From the NCBI RefSeq assembly GCF_030407455.1, contig NZ_JASDDJ010000020.1, positions 1-53,117 on the forward strand: a stretch of 53,117 nucleotides of DNA. The letters run 5' to 3'. Below, one piece after another: positions 9,312 through 18,672 of the stretch (positions are counted from its first letter, which is position 1; every line of letters starts with the position of its first letter). A program made the translations under genes and the position numbers. The DNA comes from Psychrobacter sp. 5A.1 (GTDB lineage: Bacteria; Pseudomonadota; Gammaproteobacteria; Pseudomonadales; Moraxellaceae). The notes beneath the pieces are model-generated. The model saw only the letters and a list, made by a program, of their open reading frames with translations, was not told where the DNA came from and did not search any database.

Positions 9312-10016
9312 TTATTTTTTACGATAAACTTTCCACACACCATTGTCTGCAAGCGGATTGTTATAAGCATCATTGCGGCGTTTACGCGGTGTCTGTCGAC
9401 TATCAACAATCTTGAAATCAGGCAGGGCATGTACAATGAGACCAGTACGATAAAAGCGTACCCGCTCAGGTTCTAGCATCTCGCCCTTACTATCGCGGCA
9501 AAAAACATAAGCACGCAAATCAATAAATTCACGATGCGCCACCAGTCGTGCTTCGTCATCATTGTCTAACACCGCTGTCATGCGCTCAGTTTCATCATCC
9601 GTATATTGACCACACTTATCGGTGAGAGCACCTACTGACCCAAAGCTTTTGGATTCTTTAGCGCGTGTCTTAGTTAAATGTAGACGCTGAACATGATAGA
9701 TAAATTGCGGTATCTCAAGGCTGGCTGGCAGTGGCAGATAATCAGGTGGCATGTTGGCCGCTGGATAAAAATCCTTGGCGCGCTCAAGCAGATTTTGCCA
9801 ACACTGCTGATACGTTTGGACTTCGGCTAAGTTACCTTCGTAGATAGGCATATCGCGAATTTGTCGCAAAATATCAGGCGGAAACTGTTCATTACGAAAG
9901 TTTGCAATGTCTTCTTGCAATGTCGATAACAAAACTTTGGCGTGTTTTTTGCCATCTTTTGATGCAGGATCATCGATATAGTCTGGGGCGACAAAGGGTG
10001 CTGAGCGTCTAGACAT
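9312..10016 (-). CDS. Conserved-looking hypothetical protein, 234 residues
   Basis: I do not recognise a family. The protein has no signal peptide and no membrane segment, so it is probably cytosolic. It is charged, with a basic C-terminal end (RQTPRKRRND, WKVYRKK). A central region includes YHVQRLHLTKTRAKESKSFGS and an acidic stretch DDETERMTAVLDNDDEA. Codon use resembles its neighbours and the frame is uninterrupted over 234 codons, which supports a real gene. It follows no clear operon partner: a decayed repeat separates it from the antiporter gene. Confidence 0.75.
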   Translation of the reverse strand: MSRRSAPFVAPDYIDDPASKDGKKHAKVLLSTLQEDIANFRNEQFPPDILRQIRDMPIYEGNLAEVQTYQQCWQNLLERAKDFYPAANMPPDYLPLPASLEIPQFIYHVQRLHLTKTRAKESKSFGSVGALTDKCGQYTDDETERMTAVLDNDDEARLVAHREFIDLRAYVFCRDSKGEMLEPERVRFYRTGLIVHALPDFKIVDSRQTPRKRRNDAYNNPLADNGVWKVYRKK

Positions 10017-10242
10017 AGTGTTATATCATCAATAGATAGAGTGAAAAATACCAAAAAATATGGTTATCAAAATGAGCTGAGGTGTTAAACAGAACGTTAT
10101 AGTAGTCATTATAACCACATAAGCGTTCTTGGACTTGAATTTTTTAAATCGAATAAAGCAAAAATCTATCAAAAGTCATGCTATAAAAAATCATGACTGT
10201 TTCAACGTTATCGAACCTTGAGTTTTGATTTTGTATGACAGC

Positions 10243-10281
10243 TAGGGCGTGGTTTCAATCCACTCGATAGTCATCTACATG
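10243..10281. repeat. Fragment of the MITE-like repeat, inverted
   Basis: TAGGGCGTGGTTTCAATCC followed by ACTCGATAGTCATCTACATG is, on the other strand, close to the ends at 22805-22844 and 23100-23139. Only one terminus is present. It lies just after the cation exporter gene end at 10308, in a 291-bp spacer with no other feature that I can see. Confidence 0.6.
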
Positions 10282-10307
10282 GGCGAAGTTCAGCATATCG
10301 TTTATCA

Positions 10308-11492
10308 TTAATGGGTGTGACCAATGTGACTGTTGCTATCAGCGGCTTGTTCGGAGATGTCACAGACCAATGCATCGCTATGTGAGATATTCTGCGGATG
10401 AGACGAGCTTTCGACCTGAATAGTCGCGTGATGGATGCCAAGCGTCAGTAAGCTTTTTTCTAAATTGGTAATCAATATGCTTGATTCATGAATGCTCATC
10501 TCACCATCAACCACGACGTGACAAGAGAGTGCATTGAGACCACTGGTGATACTCCACACATGTAGGTCATGGACCTTTTGTACCTGTGGGTGGGCGACCA
10601 GTTTTTCCTCGACAGTCGTTAGCGATATATTTTCGGGCGTCCCTTCCATCAAGATATGTACGGAATCACGTACAACACGATAACCACTAAAGAGAATCAG
10701 AACGGCAACGATTACTGATGCCACTGCGTCTGCCCATACCCAACCAAAACCCATCATGAGTAGCGCTGCAATAATTGCAGCAACTGACCCCATCAAATCA
10801 CTCAATACATGTAAATAAGCACTTTGCATATTGAGGTTAACGGGTGCTTTATTATCAGATTTTTCCTCTGTTATTTTGGGATTGTCTGTTCCATGACTAT
10901 GACCATGTGACTCGTCACCTTGACTGCCTCGGTGCATCAGCCATGCCACCAAAATATTCACCAGCATACCGATAGTCGCAACGATAAGCATGCCTTGGGT
11001 GGCAATTTCTGGCGGTGAGTTAAAGCGTTTAATCGCTTCATAAAAAATCATCAAGGCGATTATGACAAGTGTCGCACCATTGACCGTAGCGACTAAAATT
11101 TCAAAGCGTTTATAGCCAAAGGTTTTTTGATGAGTGGCTGCTTTTTCACCAATTTTGAAGGCCATTAAGGTGGCACCAAGGGCGATTGCATCACTGAGCA
11201 TGTGACCCGCATCTGATAATAGTGCCAAACTGCCAGTGAGCCAGCCGCCAATGGCCTCAACGAACATGTAGCCTGTAATAATCACAAAGCTAAACAGCAA
11301 GGTACGCTGATAGCCTTTGGTATCTCGCGCTGCGGTTGTTTGTTCTAGGTGCTCGTCATGATCGTGACGGCCTTGATTGTCATGAGTGTAGTTGTTTTCA
11401 TCATCTTCGCGCAGATGTTTAGGCAAATCAGCACCATTATTGTGATTCTGCTTGTGTTTGTGCTCTTCAGAGTTTGGCTCGTTTTGATTCAT
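10308..11492 (-). CDS. Cation diffusion facilitator (CzcD/ZitB-like zinc exporter)
   Basis: CDF transporters export Zn2+, Co2+ or Cd2+ in exchange for protons. Six membrane segments are visible, with metal-site motifs of the HxxxD type: SDAGHMLSDA in segment 2 and HVLSDLMGS in segment 5. A C-terminal cytosolic metal-binding domain follows (VHDLHVWSITSG). Three His-rich stretches stand out: N-terminal EEHKHKQNHNN, DNQGRHDHDEH, and the loop between segments 4 and 5 (SHGHSHGTD). I prefer the ATG at 11492 (394 residues). A GTG 48 bp upstream (11540) would add 16 residues without CDF similarity; neither start has a strong ribosome-binding site. It is a monocistronic gene. Confidence 0.9.
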   Translation of the reverse strand: MNQNEPNSEEHKHKQNHNNGADLPKHLREDDENNYTHDNQGRHDHDEHLEQTTAARDTKGYQRTLLFSFVIITGYMFVEAIGGWLTGSLALLSDAGHMLSDAIALGATLMAFKIGEKAATHQKTFGYKRFEILVATVNGATLVIIALMIFYEAIKRFNSPPEIATQGMLIVATIGMLVNILVAWLMHRGSQGDESHGHSHGTDNPKITEEKSDNKAPVNLNMQSAYLHVLSDLMGSVAAIIAALLMMGFGWVWADAVASVIVAVLILFSGYRVVRDSVHILMEGTPENISLTTVEEKLVAHPQVQKVHDLHVWSITSGLNALSCHVVVDGEMSIHESSILITNLEKSLLTLGIHHATIQVESSSHPQNISHSDALVCDISEQAADSNSHIGHTH

Positions 11493-11702
11493 AACAATAC
11501 TCAAATTCGCTGATATTTGCGTTAAGTAACCGATGTTCACTGCGGGTAGAGCGGCCGTAGACCTCTTATCGCCTACTATTTGCTGATGATAAATTTAACA
11601 TAGCCAAGCCTGAGAAGCTGTAACGACGAAGTAAACATAATGCAGGCAGGTGTAAAGAGGTATGGTGAGGTTCAATGCGTTTTTATATTCGTGGCATTTG
11701 GA

Positions 11703-13991
11703 TTACCAACCAACAGGGTCGATATCTAGGGTGAGCTTGAGGTATTTGGCACTTGGTAGAGCAAGCACTGGCTGCCACCATTGCGCTAACACATGGTGTA
11801 ACTGCCGACGGTCTTTGGCCAACAGTAAAAGTTGTGCATGATAGCGGCTATTCTTTTTGCTCATGGGTGCATCAATGGGGCCGAGGACAGCGAGATTATG
11901 TGCGCTTGGTAAATGGGCAATGGCATCTTTGAGCGCTTGAGTCGTGGCTGCCAATGTCTTGCCTTCACAGCGTATGAGTGCAGCATGGCTATGAGGCGGT
12001 AAGCCCATCATCTTACGCTCTTGTAACAGCTCGCGCGCAAATGACAAGTAGCCATCTTTGACCAGTTTTAATAATAGCTCGTTATCAGGTTGTAGAGTTT
12101 GAATCAATACGCGGCCAGCTTTGTCACCTCGACCAGCACGGCCAGCCACCTGAATCATGAGCTGTGCGGTATGCTCTGGTGAGCGAAAATCTGCGGATAA
12201 AAATCCACGATCGGCATTGGGTAAGCAGACCAGCGTGACGTTGGGAAAGTGATGACCTTTGGCGACCATTTGTGTACCGACCAATATAGCAGGCGTGCCT
12301 TCGTTGATACGTTGATAGATGTTTTCCCAGCTGTCTTTACGCCTTGTGGTATCACGGTCGATTTGGATGATGGGATACAGCGCTTTGCTGGTTTGGGGAT
12401 TGGCAAAAATCGCATGCAGATTTTCGCTGAGCCTTGTCGTTCCCATGCCTTTGGCATCTAGATTTTCGCTGCCGCAATCAGGGCATACGGTAGGAATATA
12501 AGCTTGCCAATCGCAATGGTGGCATTTTAAATAAGAGCTACCTGAATAACTGTTGCGCTGAGATTGGCTATTGTAATGAACGGTCAGGTGAGCGTCACAG
12601 CGCGGACAGTCTGCTTGCCAACCGCACGCCTCGCACAATAACACAGGCGCATAGCCACGACGATTCAAAAATATCAATACCTGATCGCCCGCTTCTAGCG
12701 TTTGCCGTATTGCCCCGATCATGGCGTCCGTCAGTCCAGTATCATAACGTGCACCGTCATCTTGTGTTTGCTGATGGGTGCTTTGTAGACGAGCATCGAT
12801 GAGCTGCATGGTTGCAGGCTTGGCATTACCAGGACGAGTAAGCAGTTGACACTCTACAAGCTTGCCATCATCGACCAATTTTAGATGCTCAAGCGAGGGG
12901 GTTGCTGTGCCAAGCACGACGGGGATGTTGTATTGCAAGCCTCGATAGAGCGCAACGTCAGCGGCATGATAACGCAGAGTGTCTTGTTGCTTATACGAGC
13001 CATCATGAGCCTCATCAACGACGATCAAGCCTAAATCGGCAAAGGGATACAGTATTGATGAGCGTGTACCGATGATGATTTGTGCATGACCAGTACGACA
13101 GTCTTGCCATCCTTGTAAACGGTGGGTGTTGTTCATACCTGAGTGTAGCAACACAATATGGGCGGCAAATCGACTGGCAAATCGTGCACGCGTTTGCGGT
13201 GTGAGTCCAATCTCAGGCACTAGAATCAAAACTTGCTTGCCTGCTTCTAGGACAGCTTGCATCGCTTGCAGATAGACTTCCGTTTTACCACTACCAGTAA
13301 TGCCGTTGAGCAAAAAACCAGTATAAGTATCGGATTCGTGTGCAGCAATAATAGCGTCGACAGCAAGCTTCTGCTCATCATTAAGATCAAGTGGCATTTT
13401 TGCCAGTTTAATGGGAGAAGGGGCTTGTTTTGGCTGAATATAGCGCTCGACCAAACCTTTCTCTTCTAGCGTTTTTAGAAATGCTCGCTGCATACCTTCT
13501 AATAGCAACACATCTTCACTTGCGCCATGCTGACCATGCAGCTTTAACATGTCGAACTGCTGCTTTTGTTTGTTTGCATTGGCACGAAAGTCGTCATCAG
13601 TGATATGGGGCAAAATTCGCCAATGAGTAATCAGCAGATCTAAGGGTTTGCCTTGACGCACGAGGGTTGGCAACGTAACCGCTAACACGTCACCGAGTGG
13701 GTAGTGGTAGTAACGTGCCAGCCAATAGGCGAGCTTTAGCATACTGGCGTCCAAAATCGGCTCAGCATCTAGGCATTTATTGATAGGTTTGAGCTTATTG
13801 AGTGGTACGCTGCTATCTGCTTCGGAGATTTGCGCGACAACGATACCGATTAGAGTCTGGCGACCGAAAGACACTTCGACACGGCTACCAATTTGCGGCA
13901 TCGGACTGTTTGGCGAAGCAAGCTTAACTGCTGGTAGGCTATAGTCAAACACCCGATATAGGGGGACAGGTAGAGCAACTTGTACCAACAT
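11703..13991 (-). CDS. priA: Primosomal helicase PriA
   Basis: PriA recognises stalled forks and reloads the replisome, unwinding DNA 3' to 5'. The 762-residue protein has the N-terminal DNA-binding part (1-200), a Walker A motif GITGSGKTEVY, a DEAH box (VVDEAHDGSYKQQD), a zinc-binding region with paired cysteines (CEACGWQADCPRC ... CHHC ... CPDC), and helicase motifs V/VI (QVAGRAGRGDKAG). All key parts are present and the length is normal. The start is ATG at 13991. It lies after ridA on the same strand, with a perfect inverted repeat between them. Confidence 0.97.
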   Translation of the reverse strand: MLVQVALPVPLYRVFDYSLPAVKLASPNSPMPQIGSRVEVSFGRQTLIGIVVAQISEADSSVPLNKLKPINKCLDAEPILDASMLKLAYWLARYYHYPLGDVLAVTLPTLVRQGKPLDLLITHWRILPHITDDDFRANANKQKQQFDMLKLHGQHGASEDVLLLEGMQRAFLKTLEEKGLVERYIQPKQAPSPIKLAKMPLDLNDEQKLAVDAIIAAHESDTYTGFLLNGITGSGKTEVYLQAMQAVLEAGKQVLILVPEIGLTPQTRARFASRFAAHIVLLHSGMNNTHRLQGWQDCRTGHAQIIIGTRSSILYPFADLGLIVVDEAHDGSYKQQDTLRYHAADVALYRGLQYNIPVVLGTATPSLEHLKLVDDGKLVECQLLTRPGNAKPATMQLIDARLQSTHQQTQDDGARYDTGLTDAMIGAIRQTLEAGDQVLIFLNRRGYAPVLLCEACGWQADCPRCDAHLTVHYNSQSQRNSYSGSSYLKCHHCDWQAYIPTVCPDCGSENLDAKGMGTTRLSENLHAIFANPQTSKALYPIIQIDRDTTRRKDSWENIYQRINEGTPAILVGTQMVAKGHHFPNVTLVCLPNADRGFLSADFRSPEHTAQLMIQVAGRAGRGDKAGRVLIQTLQPDNELLLKLVKDGYLSFARELLQERKMMGLPPHSHAALIRCEGKTLAATTQALKDAIAHLPSAHNLAVLGPIDAPMSKKNSRYHAQLLLLAKDRRQLHHVLAQWWQPVLALPSAKYLKLTLDIDPVGW

Positions 13992-14048
13992 AAACGGCTT
14001 CGCAGTCTTATCAGGTTAATGTTATGTCAAAATAAAGGGACAGAGACC

Positions 14049-14077
14049 AATAAGCTTAGCATGATGCTAAGCTTATT
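14049..14077 (-). terminator. Perfect inverted repeat after ridA, likely transcription end
   Basis: Arms of 14 bp (14049-14062 and 14064-14077) centre on one base. It lies 49 bp after the ridA stop and 58 bp before priA. On the minus strand the following bases (GGTCTCTG) are not U-rich, so it could instead be a stabilising hairpin or a protein site. Confidence 0.45.
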
Positions 14078-14125
14078 ATTGTTTAACGTAAAACATCAGT
14101 GCTTAATGACAAGCTCCATATCGTC

Positions 14126-14506
14126 TTATTCAATATATAGAATAGACTCGATTTCGACCACGCCACCTTTAGGTAGGGCCGCTACTTGTACTGCCGCGCG
14201 GGCAGGATATGGCTCGCTCAAATTGGCAACGAATACTTCATTTAATACGGCAAAATCACTTAAGTCAGTTAAAGATACGTTGAATTTAACCACGTCATTT
14301 AGACTGCCACCAGCTGCTTCACAGATAGCTTTGATGTTTTCAAATACTTGCTCAGCCTGTGCTTTGAAACCTTCTCTCAGCTCCATCGTGTCAGGATCAA
14401 AACCAAGCTGACCTGAAATATAGACAGTATTACCGACTTTGACGGCTTGTGAATAGGTGCCAACAGCTGCAGGTGCTTTATCCGTTTGGATGGTTTGACG
14501 AGTCAT
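14126..14506 (-). CDS. ridA: RidA/YjgF family enamine/imine deaminase
   Basis: RidA hydrolyses reactive 2-aminoacrylate and similar intermediates to ketoacids, protecting PLP enzymes. The 126-residue length is typical. Visible family features are the N-terminal APAAVGTYSQAV, VYISGQLG, the arginine-containing ARAAVQVAALPKGGVVEIE block near the end, and the trimer-forming fold pattern. It sits between spoT and priA, all on the minus strand, 180 bp after spoT. RidA next to SpoT is a common gamma-proteobacterial arrangement (E. coli and Pseudomonas relatives carry a YjgF-type gene after spoT). Confidence 0.95.
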   Translation of the reverse strand: MTRQTIQTDKAPAAVGTYSQAVKVGNTVYISGQLGFDPDTMELREGFKAQAEQVFENIKAICEAAGGSLNDVVKFNVSLTDLSDFAVLNEVFVANLSEPYPARAAVQVAALPKGGVVEIESILYIE

Positions 14507-14640
14507 GATATATCCCTTTTATATTTTATGTGATTGATTTACCATTAATAATAGAACCATTGCTATATAAGAACAGCAATTCTATCTATTATTATTTGAC
14601 GTTTGGAAAATCGCTGGAAGATGTGTTGCCTACTTCAGCT

Positions 14641-14679
14641 ATTTGCATTTGCATCACTATTATTATGCGTAATGCAAAT
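14641..14679. other. Inverted repeat downstream of spoT
   Basis: ATTTGCATT (14641-14649) and AATGCAAAT (14671-14679) are inverted with about 21 bases between them. The site lies just after the spoT stop (14687, minus strand). It lacks a U-tract, so I cannot call it a terminator. Confidence 0.35.
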
Positions 14680-14686
14680 ACGCTTA

Positions 14687-16885
14687 TTATAATTGATATA
14701 ACCGTATAATGTTAGGGAAACCTAGCAGTGAGCGTAGCTCTCGGATTCCCTGTGCTAAATGGTTGCGACTACGTACAACGATGTGAATGATGGTATCACT
14801 GTTACGAACATCAACGGTCTCGACACCCATATTTAGCTGTCGTAAGTGATAGATAACTTCACTGATTTGTTCATCACTAAGTGCAATAGATAGCTTCAAA
14901 TAGGCAGGAAAACGGATTTTGCCGCTGTTTTTTAGGTCGTGCTCACCGATGTCACCTTGTTTGACCGCATGGTCATTGCGCCAACGCAGTTGGATAACCT
15001 GATAAGGATTGTCTTTACGAATCTCATCCAGCGAAAAACATTTATGTCGATGAACGACCAAACCATGGCGTGATAAATGTCCCACGATAGGGTCACCATA
15101 TATCGGGTGACAGCAATTGGCAAAATCAAGCTCAACGCCAGCAGCATTCGCAATGAGCTGTTGTGGTTGGGTCATATCAGCGCTATGTACTTTTGCCTGT
15201 AGGTCACTCAGCTCATCGCTAAACAAACGAGTCACTACCAATTGTGGGAGTAGCGTGCCTGAGCTTATTTGCTCAAATAAGGCATCTTTTTCGGTCAATC
15301 CGCGCCATTCAGTCAGATCTTTCCAGTCTGCCTCTGTTAAGTCATCAAAACCCTTTTGGTGAGTTTTGAGCGCACGATCCAATGCCTGCCGACCATGGTG
15401 TTGTTTGTCAGCGGTAGACAGGTCTTTAAACCAACGTAAAATCTCTTCACGTGCTTTATTGGTCACCACAAACCCCAACCATTCCGCTTTTGGTTCTGAA
15501 TGACTGTTTACTTCTATCTCAACTGACTGGCCATTTTTTACCACGGTGCCAAGTTTTGCAGCTTTACCGTCGATATTTGCCCCAACGGCAACGTTACCGA
15601 TCATCGGCCCAACGGCGTAGGCAAAGTCGAGAGCCGTTGCTCCTTGTGGTAGCTCATAAGCACGGCCCTGAGGACTATAGCAAATGATTTTACTGGAATG
15701 CAGATAATCCATCAGCTCATTAATGGTAGAAACTGCTGCCGAAAAATCAGGACTGTTTTCATTCAGATTGTCTTCATCGACCAAGTCTTTCATGTTGCGT
15801 AACGACGCTTGGATGACAGATTGACTCACATCGGAGGCGTGTTCAGCACCGATGACACCAAGTCTAGCGGCACTTTGCATTTGCTTGGTCAGAATGGTTA
15901 CTTTTACCACATCATTATCACGCTCATAGATGAGGGTAAGTGACTGATTGCCACCTGGTAGCGGCCGACGAATATTATCAGCAATATGGGTATCATCAAT
16001 CTGATATTTTTTGATCAAATAATAGGCCAGTTTGTCACATGCTTCGATATTGTCGAGGACAATCTCAAACGCATAATGCCGTAGTAGTGCGCTAACCTCA
16101 CCACGGTTGCGGAAAAACTGACGATATATGACCACTCGATTGTCTAAAACTTTGACCAGCCCATTGAGCCCTAAGTTGTTTAGAACGATACTTAGGTAAC
16201 GATGAATGGCTTCTCTTTGAAAGTTACGCCCAAGTCCGTGTTGTAGCAACTTATCAGACAGCTTGTTGTACATATCATAATCAAGATTGCGATAACACAA
16301 TACCTCGATATAATCGGCAATATCATTCAGACCCATCAAGCGTGCAAATGGGACATAAAAGTCCAAGGTCTCTTGAGCCGTTGTGCGCTGTTTTTCAGGA
16401 CGAACAGCGTCAAGTGTAGACATATTATGCAGGCGGTCAGCCAGCTTGATAATCAATACACGTGGGTCAGCGAGTGTGGCAGTCAAAATTTTATGAAAGG
16501 TGGCTGCTTTGTTTTGCTGCTTATTGTGTGAGGATGACTTTAGCTTAGTCACACCATCAACCAGCCTTGACACAACGTCGCCATAACGCTGCTTGATTTG
16601 CTCATCACTCACTTCAGTATCTTCGACCGTATCATGCAAAATCGCGGCGATAATCGTATCTCGATCTAAGCGAAAGCCGGCAAGTATCTCGGCAACAGCG
16701 ATTGGATGCGTGATATAAGGTTCCCCTGATTTGCGCTTGTCTTTGATGTGCGCAATATCTCCGAACTCACAGGCATCAACAATATCACGGCGATCAGCAG
16801 CAGTGAGATAACCTACTGAACGCAGTAAGTTATATTGAGCGTCATCGACGAGGTGATGACTGAGTTTGGGTAGGGTTTGACTCAT
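14687..16885 (-). CDS. spoT: SpoT-type (p)ppGpp hydrolase with degenerate synthetase domain
   Basis: Residues 30-200 are the HD hydrolase domain with all metal-site residues I look for: H60, H84-D85, E88-D89 and KLADRLHNM (148-155). The next domain (about 235-350) aligns in position with the RelA/SpoT synthetase but has lost its motifs: where active enzymes have YQSLHT it reads NQSLTL (313-318), where they have EVQIRT it reads KVTILT, and the basic G-R-x-K/YSIY region is replaced. TGS (399-460) and a C-terminal ACT domain (about 655-732) follow. So it should degrade (p)ppGpp but probably not make it. It follows gmk and rpoZ in the classic order, but a terminator separates it from rpoZ. Confidence 0.93.
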   Translation of the reverse strand: MSQTLPKLSHHLVDDAQYNLLRSVGYLTAADRRDIVDACEFGDIAHIKDKRKSGEPYITHPIAVAEILAGFRLDRDTIIAAILHDTVEDTEVSDEQIKQRYGDVVSRLVDGVTKLKSSSHNKQQNKAATFHKILTATLADPRVLIIKLADRLHNMSTLDAVRPEKQRTTAQETLDFYVPFARLMGLNDIADYIEVLCYRNLDYDMYNKLSDKLLQHGLGRNFQREAIHRYLSIVLNNLGLNGLVKVLDNRVVIYRQFFRNRGEVSALLRHYAFEIVLDNIEACDKLAYYLIKKYQIDDTHIADNIRRPLPGGNQSLTLIYERDNDVVKVTILTKQMQSAARLGVIGAEHASDVSQSVIQASLRNMKDLVDEDNLNENSPDFSAAVSTINELMDYLHSSKIICYSPQGRAYELPQGATALDFAYAVGPMIGNVAVGANIDGKAAKLGTVVKNGQSVEIEVNSHSEPKAEWLGFVVTNKAREEILRWFKDLSTADKQHHGRQALDRALKTHQKGFDDLTEADWKDLTEWRGLTEKDALFEQISSGTLLPQLVVTRLFSDELSDLQAKVHSADMTQPQQLIANAAGVELDFANCCHPIYGDPIVGHLSRHGLVVHRHKCFSLDEIRKDNPYQVIQLRWRNDHAVKQGDIGEHDLKNSGKIRFPAYLKLSIALSDEQISEVIYHLRQLNMGVETVDVRNSDTIIHIVVRSRNHLAQGIRELRSLLGFPNIIRLYQL

Positions 16886-17223
16886 AAAATGATGATCCTA
16901 TTTTCCATGACCTACTGATTGGACCACTTACCAAAGCAAATGGTGGCTGAATGACGATCTATCGTACCAAAATTGAAGATGAGTACGCCATTCTCTAATT
17001 AATCGCAAATCGCATTCAATGTCAACTGATAAGCGAGTAGGCGATGAAAAATTTTGACTCAACGGTCTGTTTTGGAGATAAGCGGTTGCCAAAACAGCCA
17101 ATACGTTATAATTACAACCAAAAAACCACAGCCTATGCTGTGGTTTCTATTGTCGATCAAGATGTATGTTTAACTTACAAGCCGCTATTAGCTTTATAAG
17201 TGACATCTTATCAAAACAGCTTA
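16886..17223. other. Spacer between rpoZ and spoT (338 bp)
   Basis: Contains the rpoZ terminator (17116-17147) and, between it and the spoT start, about 230 bp without coding potential that must hold a spoT promoter. I could not pick out a convincing -35/-10 pair. Confidence 0.5.
17116..17147 (-). terminator. Terminator of rpoZ
   Basis: AAACCACAGC (17123-17132) pairs with GCTGTGGTTT (17137-17146) around a 4-base loop. On the minus strand TTTTTGG follows. It lies about 75 bp after the rpoZ stop, so spoT is probably transcribed mainly from its own promoter. Confidence 0.8.
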
Positions 17224-17484
17224 TTAGAAGCTGTGGTCACCTGACAATGCTAAATCTAATGAGCTCGTAGCAAAGTTGTGCTCTGGCTGATTTAGAATAT
17301 CGCGAGTGATTTTGCCAGCGGCAATTTCACGTAAGGCAAGTACGGTAGGTTTGTCGTTATCAACGTCAACCAACGGCTCGGCAATACCTTTGGCCAATTG
17401 ACGGGCGCGCTTGCTTGCGACCAAAATTAGCTCAAAGCGATTATCAACATTATCCAAACAATCTTCAATCGTCACTCGTGCCAT
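17224..17484 (-). CDS. rpoZ: RNA polymerase omega subunit
   Basis: Omega binds the beta-prime subunit, helps RNA polymerase assembly and forms part of a ppGpp site. The protein starts [19 protein letters not shown], the standard omega N-terminus, and includes [11 protein letters not shown] and [14 protein letters not shown]. At 86 residues it is normal. It lies 165 bp downstream of gmk on the same strand, as in many gamma-proteobacteria, and ends at a strong terminator. Confidence 0.96.
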   Translation of the reverse strand: MARVTIEDCLDNVDNRFELILVASKRARQLAKGIAEPLVDVDNDKPTVLALREIAAGKITRDILNQPEHNFATSSLDLALSGDHSF

Positions 17485-17648
17485 ATATAGCTACCTCGGT
17501 TGTTTTTATTAGTCACGGACCTTGCCCGCCACTCAATAAAAATAATATCAAAAATATAAAGGGGGATAGCCAGATATTATAGCATTTTTTGCCAAGTCGC
17601 GTAGTTGCTTTTTATATCTGCTTATGAGATTAACTGCTCGTGCTTAGT

Positions 17649-18275
17649 TTACTCTTCTGCGGGAGCGTTTAGCAAGTTGCTAATCGTGCGATGATAGCGC
17701 TGCTGCTGGCGACTAAGTGTCTGTCTGTCAGCCACAATAATCGCCTTTAGCTCAGTCAAAGCCACTTCAAAATTGTCATTGATAATGACAAAATCAAAAT
17801 TCACATACTGTGCCATTTCAGTGACTGCACCTGCCAAACGCTGCTCGATAACTTCCATGCTGTCCTGCGCACGCGTTGATAGGCGCTGGCGTAACGTGGA
17901 AATGCTAGGGGGTAAAATAAAAATCATGGTGGCTTCAGTGAATATTTTTTTGACTTGTAGCGCCCCTTGCCAGTCAATCTCCAAGATAACATCAACGCCT
18001 GCCTCTAGCTGCGCACGCACACTTTGCTCTGACGTACCATAGTAGTTGCCAAACACCTCAGCATGTTCTAAAAACTTATTTTCATTGATATCTGCTACAA
18101 AACTATCGACGTCAGTAAAATGATAATGATGTCCATCGACCTCACCAGAACGAGGTGCGCGAGTGGTGTGTGAGACACTGACAGTCAAGTCATTGGTGGT
18201 AGCAAGCAACTGCTTGACCAATGAGGTTTTGCCTGTACCTGAGGCGGCAGTAATAATAAATAATGAACCTGTCAT
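17649..18275 (-). CDS. gmk: Guanylate kinase
   Basis: Converts GMP (and dGMP) to GDP with ATP. The P-loop [13 protein letters not shown] is near residues 7-19. GMP-binding blocks are visible: [19 protein letters not shown] and [13 protein letters not shown], followed by [11 protein letters not shown]. At 208 residues it is a normal gmk. It is first in a gmk-rpoZ-spoT cluster, which links guanine nucleotide supply to the stringent response, and is divergent from ispH. Confidence 0.97.
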   Translation of the reverse strand: MTGSLFIITAASGTGKTSLVKQLLATTNDLTVSVSHTTRAPRSGEVDGHHYHFTDVDSFVADINENKFLEHAEVFGNYYGTSEQSVRAQLEAGVDVILEIDWQGALQVKKIFTEATMIFILPPSISTLRQRLSTRAQDSMEVIEQRLAGAVTEMAQYVNFDFVIINDNFEVALTELKAIIVADRQTLSRQQQRYHRTISNLLNAPAEE

Positions 18276-18672
18276 ACAATTTGTCCTAATAGAGAGTGTC
18301 TTGGTAACTCGTAACCTACATTTTAATAAATGTGTCTTAATAAAACATTAAGTAGGGCCTCAGTCAAAAACAAAGACTGGAAAAAAGAAGAAACGCCATC
18401 ATGTATGACGGTAGGAATTATAATAGAGGCACTATTATAAACGGCTTTTGTGTGAGTGAAAGCTGGTTTTGTATTATGTTATTAGGATTTGTTGAATATT
18501 CAAAGTAGTAGGCTGATGTTTGCCCATAAAATATTACTATGAGTAGACGGCTTTTTCTAAGAGTCATAAAAGCAAATTATGCTAAAGTAGAGCATTGATT
18601 TCGCCGCAACTTTTGAGCGAAAAGCTTTAAAAATACGTTGTAACTATAAATTATCCAATGATAGGCCTTTTT
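18276..18672. other. Divergent promoter region gmk / ispH (about 400 bp)
   Basis: No gene-sized frame with coding character. The stretch must hold promoters for both gmk (minus) and ispH (plus). A loose inverted motif, TTTCGC...GCGAAAA, lies about 60 bp upstream of ispH. Nothing else stood out. Confidence 0.5.
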
